DNA from: Apiosordaria backusii
Lineage: Eukaryota; Ascomycota; Sordariomycetes; Sordariales; Lasiosphaeriaceae
Assembly (NCBI GenBank): GCA_030549205.1
Contig: JAUKTV010000004.1
Coordinates: forward strand, 1,178,001 to 1,242,000
Length of the DNA: 64,000 nucleotides
Direction of reading: 5' to 3'
Position numbers and translations under genes: made by a program. Shown here in pieces: positions 36,667 to 48,535 of this stretch. Every line of letters begins with the position of its first letter. Positions within the stretch are counted from its first letter, which is position 1. The notes beneath the pieces are model-generated. The model did no database searches, was not told the DNA's origin, and saw nothing but the letters and a program-made list of their open reading frames with translations.

Positions 36667-37264
36667 GACGGCAAATGTGAGATCGCTCGGCAGGTCTATT
36701 GCTTGGGAAATGCTTTTCGTTTTGTGGCGATAGCGAATTGTGCGTGGGTTCAAGGGTTTTTTTGTGATACTTGGACTGGTACAGGTTGGACAGTGCCCCT
36801 CTGAAGGGATGGATGTCGGGAGTATAAAAGTCACGCTGTCAGGACATGAAAGTCTTGGCTTGATCCTATGATACGTCTCTTTGTAGTACGATAAAGCCTG
36901 TGTTTCACATTTTCTCCTCCCTGCTATGTTTCGTAAGCCTCAAGCAAAGCGTTAGTACTACATATGCCTGGGTATACATGTCAAAAGACTGAAAAAAAGC
37001 CTCTCCAGACGTCGAATAATGATATAGCCAGAAGGAACACACCTTTTCCCACAGCTCTTCTTTCCCATCTTGCCATCATATTCATGATCTCAAACTCATG
37101 GGTCTAGTTCACTCTGATATCTGCCAGCACTGGCTGTTGTGCTCTTGTCAATGACCAACAGCTGGCACCCCACACAGCTTTTCTAGCAGCCAAAGCTTCG
37201 AGGACCATTTTCTCAAATTTTCTCAAAACCTCCCACAAGCAAACTTCGAGGTCGAAACGACACG
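36667..37264. other. Intergenic, no supported gene
   Basis: About 600 bp containing the 3' end of the transporter transcript and the promoter of the F-box gene. Nothing else seen. Confidence 0.4.
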
Positions 37265-38872
37265 ATGAACCGAGAGTTCGATAACGGCGATGGCCTCGCC
37301 GACGAAGCCGACACACAACCCGCAAGGAAAGCCGCGACAGCTGCCATCTCGATGCCTCCTCGACAGATGAGAACCCTTGTCAACTTCCCTTCCGAGATAC
37401 TGCGACTCATTTTCGATTGCGGAATACTCTCCTTCGATGATTACAAAAAGGTCTCTGTCGTTTGCAAGCTTTTCCACACCATTTTGAAGGAATATCTGTT
37501 TCGCACACTGGCACTGGGCGTCGATGAGGTGGGCTCGGGTTATGAATGGATGATGGATCTTGCGGGAAGCAACAGAGAGTTCACTCGAGGTATCACGTAA
37601 GTCCATTCTGGAGTTTTCGACAGTGGTTTCTGACTATCACATTACAACACCACTCACACCTCAATAGCCGAGCTGTGTTGCACAACTACTGGATAGATCG
37701 GTTTTCTGCCACAAGTCTAGATTACAGAACGTCCCGTATAAAGGGTTGGAACAAGGTGGTCAATCCTTGGCAGGCATTACATGTACTAAGCAACATGCCT
37801 GACCTTTCAGCACTGCTGGTTGACGGGGAGGATGATGTCAGGGACCGTTACCGCACAGTCCCCATTGCGAGCTTCCCAGGCTCAGACTGCGACTTACCAA
37901 TCATATCATCAGTTCAAACATTAACAATCGACCCCGATGCAGGCAGCTCTTCCTTCAGCACCGAATTCTATGGGCTTGCCATTCGGTCTTGCCCAAACAT
38001 TACAACGTTACGTATCAACTGCCAACCTTTTGACCCGTGGATGGAGACATCCTTTTGGCAAGGAATGGACTTGGCCCTGAAAGAGGCCTCAGTGCTGAAC
38101 AGTCTCAAGAGCCTTGAGTTATTCCGCTTTGGATACTTTTGCCGTTCGGGTCGGAACGAAATGCAAAGATGGGCAAGTGGTTGGAGCCCTCATGACATTA
38201 GAGGTAAAACTTACCCTCCAGTTCTCGAGAAGATCTTCCCAATGTTGAAGAATGCCTTTCCAGTTTTGGAGGTGGCCGTGATGCTAACACACAAGCTTTT
38301 CAGCTGTTCACTCTTACTTCCCTAACATCACAAAGTTGTCAATTTATGGCAATTTGAACATCATATGGATCTTTGAAGGACAAGAGTCCGAAAGCGATTT
38401 CGAACAGATGGACGGTGACACCATCGTCGAGCAAAGACCATGCACAATCGAGGAGTTCACTCCAGTTCTTGCGGCTTTCGACAATCTTGAGCAGCTAGTA
38501 ATCACCGACGAGCAGATGCTGGAAGGTGACTTGGGCGACCTGGTGGAGTTTGGGCAAAGAGAGATGGAAACCAGTTCCCCAGCCGACTTGAGTCACGTAG
38601 AGCTGCCTCGCTGGCGTCGAGACACGTCCCGCCTCTCCAACCCAGAGCATCGGCTTGAACGAGCTCACGAATTATTCACTAGCTGTAGTGAACATCTTTC
38701 TCGAATTTCCTTTGTCTGCAAAGAGAATGGGGTTGAATTCGCCAGAGGTCACGGGCCGGCAGACAAGCCAGTGATCACACGCAGTTTCCACAACAAGTAT
38801 TTCGGCATTTTGACTGGGGCTCAATTCATGCTGTATGATGTCGCTGACATGGAACCGAAGTGGTGGATGTAA
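37265..38872 (+). CDS. F-box protein
   Basis: Three exons: 37265-37596, 37668-38203 and 38304-38872, 478 residues. The F-box is at about residues 37-80 (LVNFPSEILRLIFDCGIL, then YKKVSVVCKLFHTIL). The remainder has leucine-rich-like segments (CPNITTLRI, LNSLKSLELF, FPNITKLSIYG) without clean repeats, as in many fungal F-box proteins. F-box proteins link substrates to SCF ubiquitin ligases; the target is unknown. The second intron uses a weak GTAAAA donor and is 100 nt; it was chosen because it is the only nearby donor in the phase required by the CAG acceptor at 38301-38303. Confidence 0.75.
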
Positions 38873-39797
38873 GGAAGGACAAGAATTTCTGAGGGAGACC
38901 ACACATGACTTATGTACGTGTAGCATAGTACTCTGTCGCGTGCGCGCTTGCTGAAGCTATCACATACGTTTATTTACATTCTTGGCGCCCTACAAGATAT
39001 GTGCATGTGATCAATTTCTATGTTGGGGTCTCAAATAGTTCTTCGCATGCATCGCATGGTAAAGGGGAACCCTTTGTAGGGAACAAAATCACATTCAGAC
39101 TGCATCCAACCATGCAGCATCTGGTCTTTTGTCCACAGCGTGGGCAGATTCTGCTGCTGTTATCAGCCATCTTCAACTCAGGAAGGCAGGCAGAGGCCAA
39201 CAACTGCGCCACTAGGTAGTGACACACTGCATTTATTGTTACAACAGCTACAAAGAATATTGCTTTTGACTTTGTGGTACTGATGTGTCAACGGGCATTC
39301 ATCACGGCACAGTGGTGGCGATGGTTGGTTGTTGGCGTGTTACCCCGCACATCTCCAATTCATTGTTTACTTCAATTCAGGGGCTCAGGGGCTTCGTCAC
39401 TGGTGGAGTCAGAGAATCCTTGGCAACTTGACAGCCAACCACCAAGTTCATCTTCATGATGAATGTGACATAGAGGAGCAGGGAATTTGTATTGCGAAAG
39501 GAGATAGTAATGATACTCTAACTCTAACTACCTAGGTAACGTCGATGTTGAATCGACCACAACACCATTTTTAGCATCTCCTGAGGAAATGATAGGGTGA
39601 AACTCGACAAAGGCAAACGAAGAGGAGATGCACCTTGTGAAAGGAAGCAACAAAGAACAAGAGATGTCGAGATAAGAAGAAACAAGGCTGAGCTCAGAGA
39701 TGTTGAAATCCTGAGCAGGGACCCAATAATAACGAAGACCAAGATGAAGCAATGTCATCACCAGCGCCCTATACACACCAGACTACCAGGTACCCAT
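38873..39797. other. Convergent intergenic region
   Basis: About 925 bp between the ends of the F-box gene (plus) and the C2H2-like gene (minus). A few short frames, none convincing. Confidence 0.4.
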
Positions 39798-41457
39798 TCA
39801 GTCATCTTCATGAGGATCTTCCCTGATCTGATCGTGGCCGGGCATCCACTCGAACTCCTGAATATAATCAGGGAAGTGCTGAGCATCATGATCGTCGGCA
39901 TTCCACAGTTCAGATTCATGAACTGGAGGGTAGAAACTGGCAGTGAGTGGGGTTTGGGCCATTTGAGGCGTCAGTCGAGCTGAGCGTCTGACTGGACCGG
40001 CAGGGGAGCCAATCGTGTCTGATGCGGCTCCGTGGGCGGCTAGATCCAAGGGAGAAATATCGCGCACCGTGTCTGAAGTCAGAGGTCCTGTCTCTTGCCC
40101 TGATGAGGGAGCACCGAGGTGGCCAGGGGTGTGGGAAGCAGCAGTCCTTGGCGCAAGTTTGCGGAGTGTGCGATTGGGTTGGCTGATGGCCCCTTGGAGA
40201 CGTTGGTCTGCCCACTAGTGTTGATAAGCTCGGCCTTTTGCTTTCCATGCCTCTTGCGTTTTCTGGATTCAGTCATGTTGGCCTCTGGATCTCGACTCGT
40301 GAGGTATGTGGACATGACATGATTGATGGCATCGTCGGTTGCGTCGAGCTGTTTCATCAGTTCTGCCGCCTCGGATGACTCCAAGATGTGGCAAGGTTCG
40401 TGGTCTAAGAGAAGAATATTAGAAGATCTCCTTTGAAGGCTGAAGAAAATAACTTACCGGGGCTTGGAATATCAGTTTCCTCATTGAAAAGCACAATCCA
40501 TAGCTTCTCCCACGTGTTGACCCTCGTAGGCTTCCTAGCGGCGAGTATCCTTTCGAAGTCCGGAGTAATGCCATTCTCAAAATTCTGGTGATCCTGACTT
40601 GCCAGCTCCGAGTCCGACAGCATATGCTTTTTCTTCACGTGTTGTCTGCGAGGCCTTGTTAGCGACGGCCTTGATCAACAACGGGTAACCTCGACGCACT
40701 TAACTGCGGTTATGTTGGCGAAGCCCTCTGTGCACTTGGGGTGCGTGTGGAAGCTGAACCTTTTGGCATCTCGTTTGCGATACGGGCAAGCCATCGGACG
40801 TTTTGATGAAGACATCGCTTTTCTGGCGTTGGGTGGTGCACGATCGTCACCGTCGCTGGTGTCATCTTCTTCTTCCTCTTGCTGATCATCGGATGCGTTA
40901 GGCTTGCGTCTTGTTCTGGTAGTGGCACCCGTTCTATTCGCTGCATCCGTCTTTGAACTAGGAGGCTGGCTATCGTTTTCTGCAGTCGAGATGCCCGCCG
41001 GTCGGTTTGAATTGCCAAATTGATGAGGCTTGAAAGGCGGTGCGTTATGACCAGCGCAAGTGGTGGAGGAATCAGTCTCGATGAGCGGATACAATAGACC
41101 TTCGTCAACAATGGCTCGAGAGTTCGACGATAGGGAAGGTTCGGGATTGAGAGTTAACGCCGATAGTCCTGACGACAAGACTTTCAGATAGATGCGTTGG
41201 GCCTCCTCAGGCGTTGATTCATCGCTGTCGATTGACACACTGAAGGGCGTGTCTGGGAGTTGACGAGGGACGGTATCCTTCGAGGTCCTTGCCAAAGAGG
41301 CTGAGGGCCAGGAATGAACTCGCTCCAAGTCGTGGTTCATTCCTGCGCCTCGATCTTCTTGAGCTGTCGAAGGTGTGTAGTTGCAACTGGCTGGATGTTG
41401 AGAGGACTTCGGCGATGCCTCGTATGATGGAGGGTGGTCCTGTGGTGTCGACTTCAT
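39798..41457 (-). CDS. C2H2-like zinc-finger protein, fungal type
   Basis: Exons 41457-40700, 40645-40458 and from 40404; the last part is uncertain. An atypical finger spans the first junction: ACPYRKRDAKRF, then HPKCTEGF and ITAVKQHVKKKH. This is the common fungal finger CP(Y/F)RKR..F...HP.C..GF....LK.H....H. It is followed by TWEKLWIVLFNEETDIPSP, usual in that family. The first 190 residues are Ser/Pro-rich and disordered with an acidic EEEEEDD patch. A model with a fourth exon from 40072, after a 143-nt intron with donor GTGGGC, closes in frame at 469 residues, but the intervening DNA is open in another frame. Probably nuclear; target genes unknown. Confidence 0.6.
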
Positions 41458-42898
41458 GTTTGGCTGGACTTTGATGGACCAAAGATGAGGAGATCAGAGA
41501 CAGCGGTCATAGGGGAAAACACGAAGATTTTATCTCGACACAGCTGAGCTTACGACTGCCATTCACGCTGAAAAGCTGATGGATGGGCGTAAATCCCAGG
41601 GCGCAAGTTTTAGGCTTATCAGTGATTCCCGAAAGCTGGCAATGATACGAGGTCGGGGGACATGGCGAGGAGAGAGAAAAAAAACCGGAAGAGACTACTC
41701 TCGGGCTATTGCTACGGGTGTGGTGTTCAAGTTCCTTGGCTCCCGGCCTCAACAGAAAGTACGCCGGTTCAGCCTCTTCCTTGGCCACTGATGCAGGAGA
41801 TATTACGGTCAAGCACCAGTGCATCTGAGACAGTAAGTATGTTAATACATCAATAAGAGTGAGACTGGGGATATCGGGCGCTCCCGGGAACCTGATTGGT
41901 TCATTCACTAGGAAATGAGGTTTTAACGCATCGAGCTTGCCGCCTCAAACTCCTTGCTGTACGGCGGCCGATTGGCCCTGACCATCAAGGTGTGAACAAG
42001 ATAGCATCCTTCTGTTCGATTCACCGACATTCTCAGCGTGAATGTCGACTCTGTTGAGCTCGATGCAGCCTTGTTACCATGAACCGTCATCGATTGGAGT
42101 GATGCCGTGCGGTGGAGACAAGGTTAACGACGTGTCCGTTGCTCGGCGGCGCTGTTCGGCATCGTTGCCACCAGCACCTGCAGATAATCCCGGTCGTTTC
42201 GCCCGGTTTGATAGCAGAAGCCGTACTCAAGGAATCGTCATCCCTTTTCTCATCCCTTTCCTTGCCAGTTTTGGTATCGGCCTGCATGACGAGATGGTGG
42301 CAGCATGAAGCAGTATGCTGTGTGACCTGGAATAAAATGACAACCGAGATGAATATGCAAACTTGACCGCTCACGTCAAAGAGAAAGTCATCACGGAACA
42401 CGGGTACAAAGGCCATTCGCTCGAGTTCTTCTGGCTGGTTGTTGGGAAAGCATACAAACATACTACGAGGTCGGGGTTTGAGAGAAGAGTCGGAGACAGA
42501 AAAATCTGACCTTGTTCTATTAGACTTTATGATGACGCTATGGGGGACCAGACAGACGTAGTTTGTTGAAGATGTTATGGACTGGCGTGCAGAAAACGTG
42601 TAGAACTTCTGCTTTTGCTCGATCAAGGTTGATGTTGTTTGTATGTACATCGATATTGGATTTTGTGGGGCTTAGGTACGTACCTCTCACGTGCTGGCAG
42701 TGGATTTCACTACGAACGCTCAAGCTTGGACCACCGGGCTGTCCTATCGGGAGCTGCCCCACCTTGCTTGGCGCGCGCCTTCACCGCGGCCGCTTTTGCT
42801 CACCACAGCGACTGGACGTCACGTTCGGCAAGCTTCAATCTTTGGGTTCTCCCGCGGCCGAATATCACATCCAAACATCATCGCTTCGAGTCGCAAAC
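41458..42898. other. Divergent intergenic region, C2H2-like gene and TAF6
   Basis: About 1.4 kb between divergent starts. A 187-codon minus-strand frame at 42087-42650 lacks any domain and is likely chance. The TAF6 frame is open upstream of its start, but the protein N terminus fixes the start at 42899. Confidence 0.45.
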
Positions 42899-44203
42899 AT
42901 GGCTGCAAACGACATCAATCCAAAGCTGCTCTGGAATCCAGAAAACGTCCGAGATGTCGCCGACTCAATTGGAATATCTCTTGGAGACGAGCCGCTGCGA
43001 GTGCTAGCCCAAGATGTCGAATACCGAATCGGCCAGGTCATCATCGAGTCGCTTCGCTTCATGAAAGCCTCCAATCGAACCACCTTGACAGTCCAAGATG
43101 TCTCCAACGCCATGCGCGTACTTCAAGTCGAGCCGTTGTATGGCTACGAATCAACGCGCCCATTGCGCTATGGGGAGGCGAGCCTGGGACCAGGCCAGCC
43201 GCTGTTCTACATTGAAGATGAGGAGGTGGACTTCGAAAAGCTGATCAACGCGCCACTACCAAAAGTCCCTCGCGACACGAGTTTCACTTGTCAGTATTTT
43301 ATGCTGCTCGTACATTTCACAAGCCAACTAATTTTCCTTGTTTTAGCACATTGGCTTGCCCTCGAAGGCGTCCAGCCCTCCATCCCCCAAAACCCAACCA
43401 CCGCCGAAACATCCTCAAAGGACCTCCTACCGAAGGGCCCAGGCGCCAACCCCGCTCTCGCCGCTCTCGCCGGCAACGACAACGTCTCCTTCCGGCCAGC
43501 TGTCAAGCACGTCATCAGCAAAGAGCTCATTCTCTACTTTGATAAGATCCAATCTGCGATCCTCGACGATGACCCTGACGAGGAAAAGACCCGGTTGCGC
43601 ATGGCCGCCCTCGAGTCCGTCCGTTCCGATCCAGGCCTCCACCAGCTCCTCCCATACTTTGTCAACTTCATCGCAAACCAAGTCACCCTCCGCCTCGACG
43701 ACCTCTTTGTCCTGCGCCAAATGATGGAGCTCACTGAAGCCATTATCCAAAACCCCAACTTCTTCCTTGATCCATATGCCAGCTCCCTCGCTGCCCCGAT
43801 CCTCACCTGCCTCATGTCTAACAAACTCGGCGGCATCGAAGATGGAACCGACACAGTCAAAGACCAGTACAGCCTCCGCGAGCTAGCCGCTAGTCTCCTC
43901 GGCGTCCTCGCAACAAAATATCAAAAGAGCAACCGCCAGCTCCGTCCCAAGCTCACCAGGACATGCCTCAAATACTTTATGGAACCCAACCGTCCCCCCG
44001 CTGTTTTGTTTGGCGCCATAAGTGGTGTTGCCGCAGCCGGAGGTTACGAAGCAGTACGCATCCTCATGCTCCCCAACATCAAGAGCTTCGACCAGGCTGT
44101 GCTACAACCCCTCCATGACAAGGGCGAGGCGCATAAGCTCGAGTACGAGATGCTAGTCAGCGGTATCCTGAAGGCCATCAAGGGTGCCATTGGGGGAACA
44201 TAA
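42899..44203 (+). CDS. TAF6: TFIID subunit 6 (TAF6), also SAGA-type complex subunit
   Basis: Two exons: 42899-43289 and 43347-44203, 415 residues. The intron is a multiple of three without stops, so the reading frame appears continuous, but GTCAGT/TTTTAG borders and the restored SFTSHWLALEGVQP support splicing. The N-terminal histone fold (about 6-75) includes NVRDVADSIGI and TTLTVQDVSNAM and pairs with TAF9. A linker is followed by the HEAT-repeat domain (about 190-400), ending near CLKYFMEPNRPPAVLFGAI. It acts in the nucleus in promoter recognition. Start chosen at MAANDINPKLLW, as in homologues. Confidence 0.96.
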   Translation: MAANDINPKLLWNPENVRDVADSIGISLGDEPLRVLAQDVEYRIGQVIIESLRFMKASNRTTLTVQDVSNAMRVLQVEPLYGYESTRPLRYGEASLGPGQPLFYIEDEEVDFEKLINAPLPKVPRDTSFTCQYFMLLVHFTSQLIFLVLAHWLALEGVQPSIPQNPTTAETSSKDLLPKGPGANPALAALAGNDNVSFRPAVKHVISKELILYFDKIQSAILDDDPDEEKTRLRMAALESVRSDPGLHQLLPYFVNFIANQVTLRLDDLFVLRQMMELTEAIIQNPNFFLDPYASSLAAPILTCLMSNKLGGIEDGTDTVKDQYSLRELAASLLGVLATKYQKSNRQLRPKLTRTCLKYFMEPNRPPAVLFGAISGVAAAGGYEAVRILMLPNIKSFDQAVLQPLHDKGEAHKLEYEMLVSGILKAIKGAIGGT

Positions 44204-44944
44204 AGTCCAACGCAAATGGTGTCAATGGTGTGGATCTTGAGCGGGAGGGACAGCAGGTCATTGACTTTTTGGGTCAAACAATCGGAGAAAGGGTAGTCGC
44301 GCTGGCGGACCACACGCTCAACAAGGCGATTCTGGAGGTACGGCACTTGGAGTAGGTACGGAGTGGTAGTGCCTCGAGGGTTGTTGGGTTGGCTTTAACT
44401 CTTCTACTTCATAATCATCATCATCACATCGGGAGGGGTATCTCTTTGGACAGCGAGGCGTTTGGGGTTCAGGGCAATTGAAAAAGGACAAGGCTGCTGA
44501 AGGGTTGATTGGTTTCTGTATGGTCATGTCAGTGGGTTATAAAGGGATTTTCTTCGGGGTCAAAAAGACACTTCACAGAGGAAATGTTATATCCATGGAA
44601 AAGGGTTAAGAATGAATAATATCCACCCTATGTTCAGTGGTTTCTGTAAAAAATAGCAATAAATGCAAGCAAATAATCTTTGCGGAAAACAGTGACAAAG
44701 AAACATGCTCTGTTGTGGCTATACAATGGTGCCCTGGCTTTCCTTTCTATAACCCCGCCTTGCCAGTGTTACACATTCTGCACCCAGTTTCCCTATAACT
44801 TTCCCCTGCCCTCGCCTCACCATATTCACACACTCACAACCTCCCCCCCTGCCCTTTGGTATTTTCCCATCCATTCCCCCTTTAATAACCCACAATTTTG
44901 CGATTTGACGTTCCAGATACAATTTTGACTGCTGCCGAAGTGAT
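44204..44944. other. Convergent 3' intergenic region
   Basis: About 740 bp between the ends of TAF6 (plus) and SDH3 (minus), likely the two 3' UTRs. No gene supported. Confidence 0.45.
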
Positions 44945-45767
44945 TTAAAGGAAGAAAGCAAGGTACAGCCCGCTGACGAGCGAAGCGCCCCAGACGTACC
45001 ACCCTCCCTTGACGATCTGCTGCCTCTTCATGAAGAAGCCGAGGTCGAGGGCGAGGTGGCGGACGCCGTTCAAGGCGTGGAAAGCAAAAGGCCAGGCGAC
45101 GAGGAACTTGACGCCGGACTTGACCGCGACGGGGAGGGCGCCGAAGGCGGAGATGAGCGAGGCGGACTCGAGGTGCCAGCCGAGGAGGGGGGCGGCGAGG
45201 TAGGCGGCGCCGAAGACGTAGAGGCCGCCCGAGAAGCCGGAGCCGGTGAAGCGCTGCCAGATGGAGGCGCCGAAGAAGGTCTGCTGCTTGTCGTAGATGT
45301 CGAGGTGGGGGGAGACGGGGCGGTTGAGGCGCTGCTTGTCTAGGATTGAGCGGGCTTCGTCGGCGGAGATCTTTTGGATGGTGGCCTGTCTTTTATATGG
45401 GGGGACGAAAAGTTAGGTGAAGGCTCGTTTGAGATATAGCGGGAGATGGTGGTGGTGGTGGTGGTGGTGATCATCGTGGGTTGGAGGGGAAGATGGAGGG
45501 GAAGTACCTCGTTTGCATCTGGGACATGGCAGCCTTGGCGAAGGTGGATGTGAAGACGGCATTAGGGTTGGCGGTGACTGTGAGGTTGAACGAATATGTT
45601 AGCAATTCAGTTCGGTTTGGTCAGTCTTTCATGTCCTGCGATATTGCCAACTGTTTCCCATTCCCCGGTCGTCCGTATCGCTCCAAAAAAGAGAAAATGT
45701 AGTTGGGCGGGTTGGTGGGTTGCATACCTCGGCGAAGAGCCGTCGTTCCTGTCCGTTGAGCAATCAT
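44945..45767 (-). CDS. SDH3: Succinate dehydrogenase cytochrome b560 subunit (SDH3)
   Basis: Three exons: 45767-45728, 45577-45508 and 45389-44945, 184 residues, phases exact. The first two exons (40 and 70 nt) encode an Arg/Ser/Thr-rich mitochondrial presequence beginning MIAQRTGTTALRR. Exon 3 has the family core: LDKQRLNRPVSPHL, SIWQRFTGSGFSGGLYVFG (first membrane helix), and FHALNGVRHLALDLG, whose His is the expected haem ligand, then a third helix GGWYVWGASLVSGLYLAFF. It anchors complex II in the inner membrane and helps bind ubiquinone. The acceptor of intron 2 is the AAAAG at 45390-45394, not the nearer ACAG, since only that keeps the frame. Intron 2 carries a (GGT)n run at about 45447-45469. 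Confidence 0.95.
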
Positions 45768-48535
45768 TTTGTGTGATGTGTGAAGTGAACTGGCGGCAGC
45801 AAACAAGAGCAGGTCCCCAATGTGTTGAGCAAAGACAAGTCAATGATGCTGTCGCGAAGTTGGCAATTGAGAGTCGGGATCCGACGCCTCGAACCCGGCA
45901 GGTGTCGGCACCTCGGCTTGATGCGACCAATCACAAAGCGGATGATTCGAATGCGGGATGAGTGGACTGTGCGGCTCTCTTTGGCCCTGTCTTGAGGAGC
46001 ATACGTGCACGTGACACTGCAACGCAGGCCCCACTTGGCGACATCAAAATGCGAGTCTGCGCGCCAAAATTTTGTTCGACTTTTCCTCTTTTCTTCTTCA
46101 GATAGTATGGGAGCTCAACCACAGCGTCACTGTTTTGCGAGTCGGTGATGCAACATGGTGGTAACAGGCGCTTTGGTGTCTATGGGTGCCCAGAGAAGAA
46201 AGAGATCCGTCGTTAATCTCAGTCTCCAGTTTCGTCAGTCTGGTTGCTGTTTCAAAAAGAGATCTACATAACATCCATCCCCCCTTGTGCGTGCGTCTTT
46301 GGCAGTATGTTGTCAGCGCTGCTTGTGTTTATTGCCATAAGTCAGTTCAAGTTTTGGCTAATTGTGTTCGATGTGTCTTCGCTGGTTGGTGCCTTGGCCA
46401 ATTGGTGCCGTTTTGACTGGTGTGTCGATTCTACTGTGATGGGTTGGCGCTTGCCTCCAGCATTCGGAAGGGCCTCTCCATTCGTAGATATGAGGGAGAC
46501 TGGGCCTTTGTGAGACGCACTTGGCAAAATTTCATCAATAGGCAATGCATGTTTGGAAAGGCTACAAAACAACAGGTGTCACAGTTCACGATGGTCAAGA
46601 TGTACTCAACAAAGCTGACGAGCATGTTCTCTAAACTACGGAGTAGAGGGCACCCAAAAAAGATAACGAGCGTCCAAAAAACTTTCAAAAAGCTGACTAG
46701 GAGAGGGGGTGGAATCAAGGGGTTTTTTCTTTGTGGCGTTTTCTTTTTGGACTTTTATTTGTTTTTTCCTTTTTTTTTTGACTTTGCCCCTTCTGCTAGG
46801 TCCGATGGTTTCGAATCATTTGCTCGCGTACGACTGGGAGTGAGAGGTTGTTCGAGTGTCTGGAAAGACTACCTAGGTATTTAAGCAGGCATCAAAGGTT
46901 AGAGATGCATCAGACTGACACAGACTTGGCTACACAATTGAAAGGCTTAGACATCAGCCAGAGTTGAAGTGGCCCTACATTGGCACGTTGCTTTGGTTGT
47001 GATCTCTTCCAGTGACGTCTCTGAAGTGCTCCACGACAGAGAGTCAAGTTGGCGTTGTTCAAGGTCGCGATTATTACTGTTGTTCGGGCTCTATCGTCGC
47101 GACAAAATAGCTATTCCAGAATGCGGTTCATTTTTGACGGGGAATAGGTCGCCTTCTTTGAAACTGAAGAGAAAGTGAAAGACTGGGAAGCAAAGCAGAA
47201 GAAAAGCAACGCTAAGGCAAGAGTACCGGATTGGGTGAGGCTTTTTTTGGGATCATAGCACATGTTGACCATATTGGGGTCATCAACCCCCTTTTATACC
47301 CCTGAGCGACATATCTGTTAGGCAAAAATCAATTTGTATGGCGTTCAATCAGACTCGGCTGAGGTGGAGGCTGGCAGGCGACTGCAAAACAACACTCTGT
47401 AAGTACGCCAGCATTCGTTGGCAGCCGTTTGCAGACTTTGATAGCAAAATCAGTCAGAAAACTGGGATTCTACCTAACGCCTTGGATCAAGAGAATTTCA
47501 CTCAAAATCCCATGTATCTATTCAGTAAGGATTGATGCGCCTGCCCAGCGGGACGCACCACAAAAGAGGTTCGTACAGGCAGCTCAAAGCACACATATGA
47601 TACTTTAAGCGTCCAAACATTCAAGGTTCAAGTTTCACGAAGTACACGTCGCGTAAAAGCTATCTGCGTCTTGATCTTTTGCTTCAACAGATACGCTGTC
47701 ATCTAAACAACCTCTGCTTCAACAAGTTTGGGTGATAGCCTTCGGGTCGTGCCTTCAGATACTCGATGTGCATAGCGATAGGTACCGAGCTTGGCAGTTG
47801 TGTTACGCTCGTGTCCTAGACGGCATTCTACTAATCATAAATGCTGAGCAAGACACCATGGTGCTGGTTCGGGGTTGAAGGGCTCCTGCACTCCTGAACA
47901 GCTGATAAGTTGAAATATCGTGATTGGTTGAACCGGGTTGAAACCTGGAGGCGTGTAGAGACGAGATGAAGGCTTGGGGCAAATTGACAAGTTCGAGGGT
48001 CAATATCCCTAAGTTGGCTGGAATCATGAAGTCAGAAGTCATCCAACCCGCCACAAGAAACCCCAGAAAAGGTTCAAGATCCGATGGTTTGGTTTGAGGG
48101 GATGACCCGATGTTCTGAAACTAGCTTACAATAGCTCTGATTGGTCAGCTCAGTCAAAAAAGGGTGGCGACTGGGCAGTGGAGACCAATGACATGACCGC
48201 CATCGCGTCTTACAAGCACGCAATCGACTAAGCATGCATGGCACGCAGATGACTCTGAGGAGGCTTCAAATCACCTCACGACTTCCAAGATGGACGTGCC
48301 TCAGGATCGCGTGGCCCAATATATTGGGTCATACGCCGTAAACTTGCCCTTCTTTCCGTATTTCTCAGCGCGCGTTGTTGGATTCAAAGTGGTTCGTGCA
48401 TTGGGCCCTGCGTTAATCGTTACGTCGACACTGGTTCACCGACCTTGCAGTAGCGCCGCCGTTCCTCTCTTTGCGCAACCCGGTGAAAGTGAAACCCTTC
48501 CTTTGGGAACTGCATCCCACTCATAGCCTGCCACC
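45768..48535. other. Gene-free stretch upstream of SDH3 and MUP1-like gene
   Basis: About 2.8 kb between divergent genes. A CCAAT box at 45927-45931 lies about 160 bp upstream of the SDH3 start. T-rich runs lie near 46726-46786. Frames reach about 150 codons but lack domains or splice continuity. I see no gene or clear mobile-element remnant. Confidence 0.45.
45927..45931 (+). promoter_or_regulatory. CCAAT box upstream of SDH3
   Basis: CCAAT about 160 bp before the SDH3 start codon. The HAP/CBF complex that binds CCAAT is known to drive respiratory genes in fungi; binding here is inferred. Confidence 0.4.

Noticed and set aside
42087..42650. 187-codon minus-strand frame between the C2H2-like gene and TAF6
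   Set aside because: No recognisable domain or splice partner; it overlaps the upstream region of TAF6.
45447..45469. (GGT)n run as a regulatory or structural element
   Set aside because: It is a simple repeat within SDH3 intron 2; I see no further feature.
45840..45960. Possible minus-strand tRNA around a TCGAACCC word
   Set aside because: The T-arm does not pair and no D-arm or acceptor stem matches.
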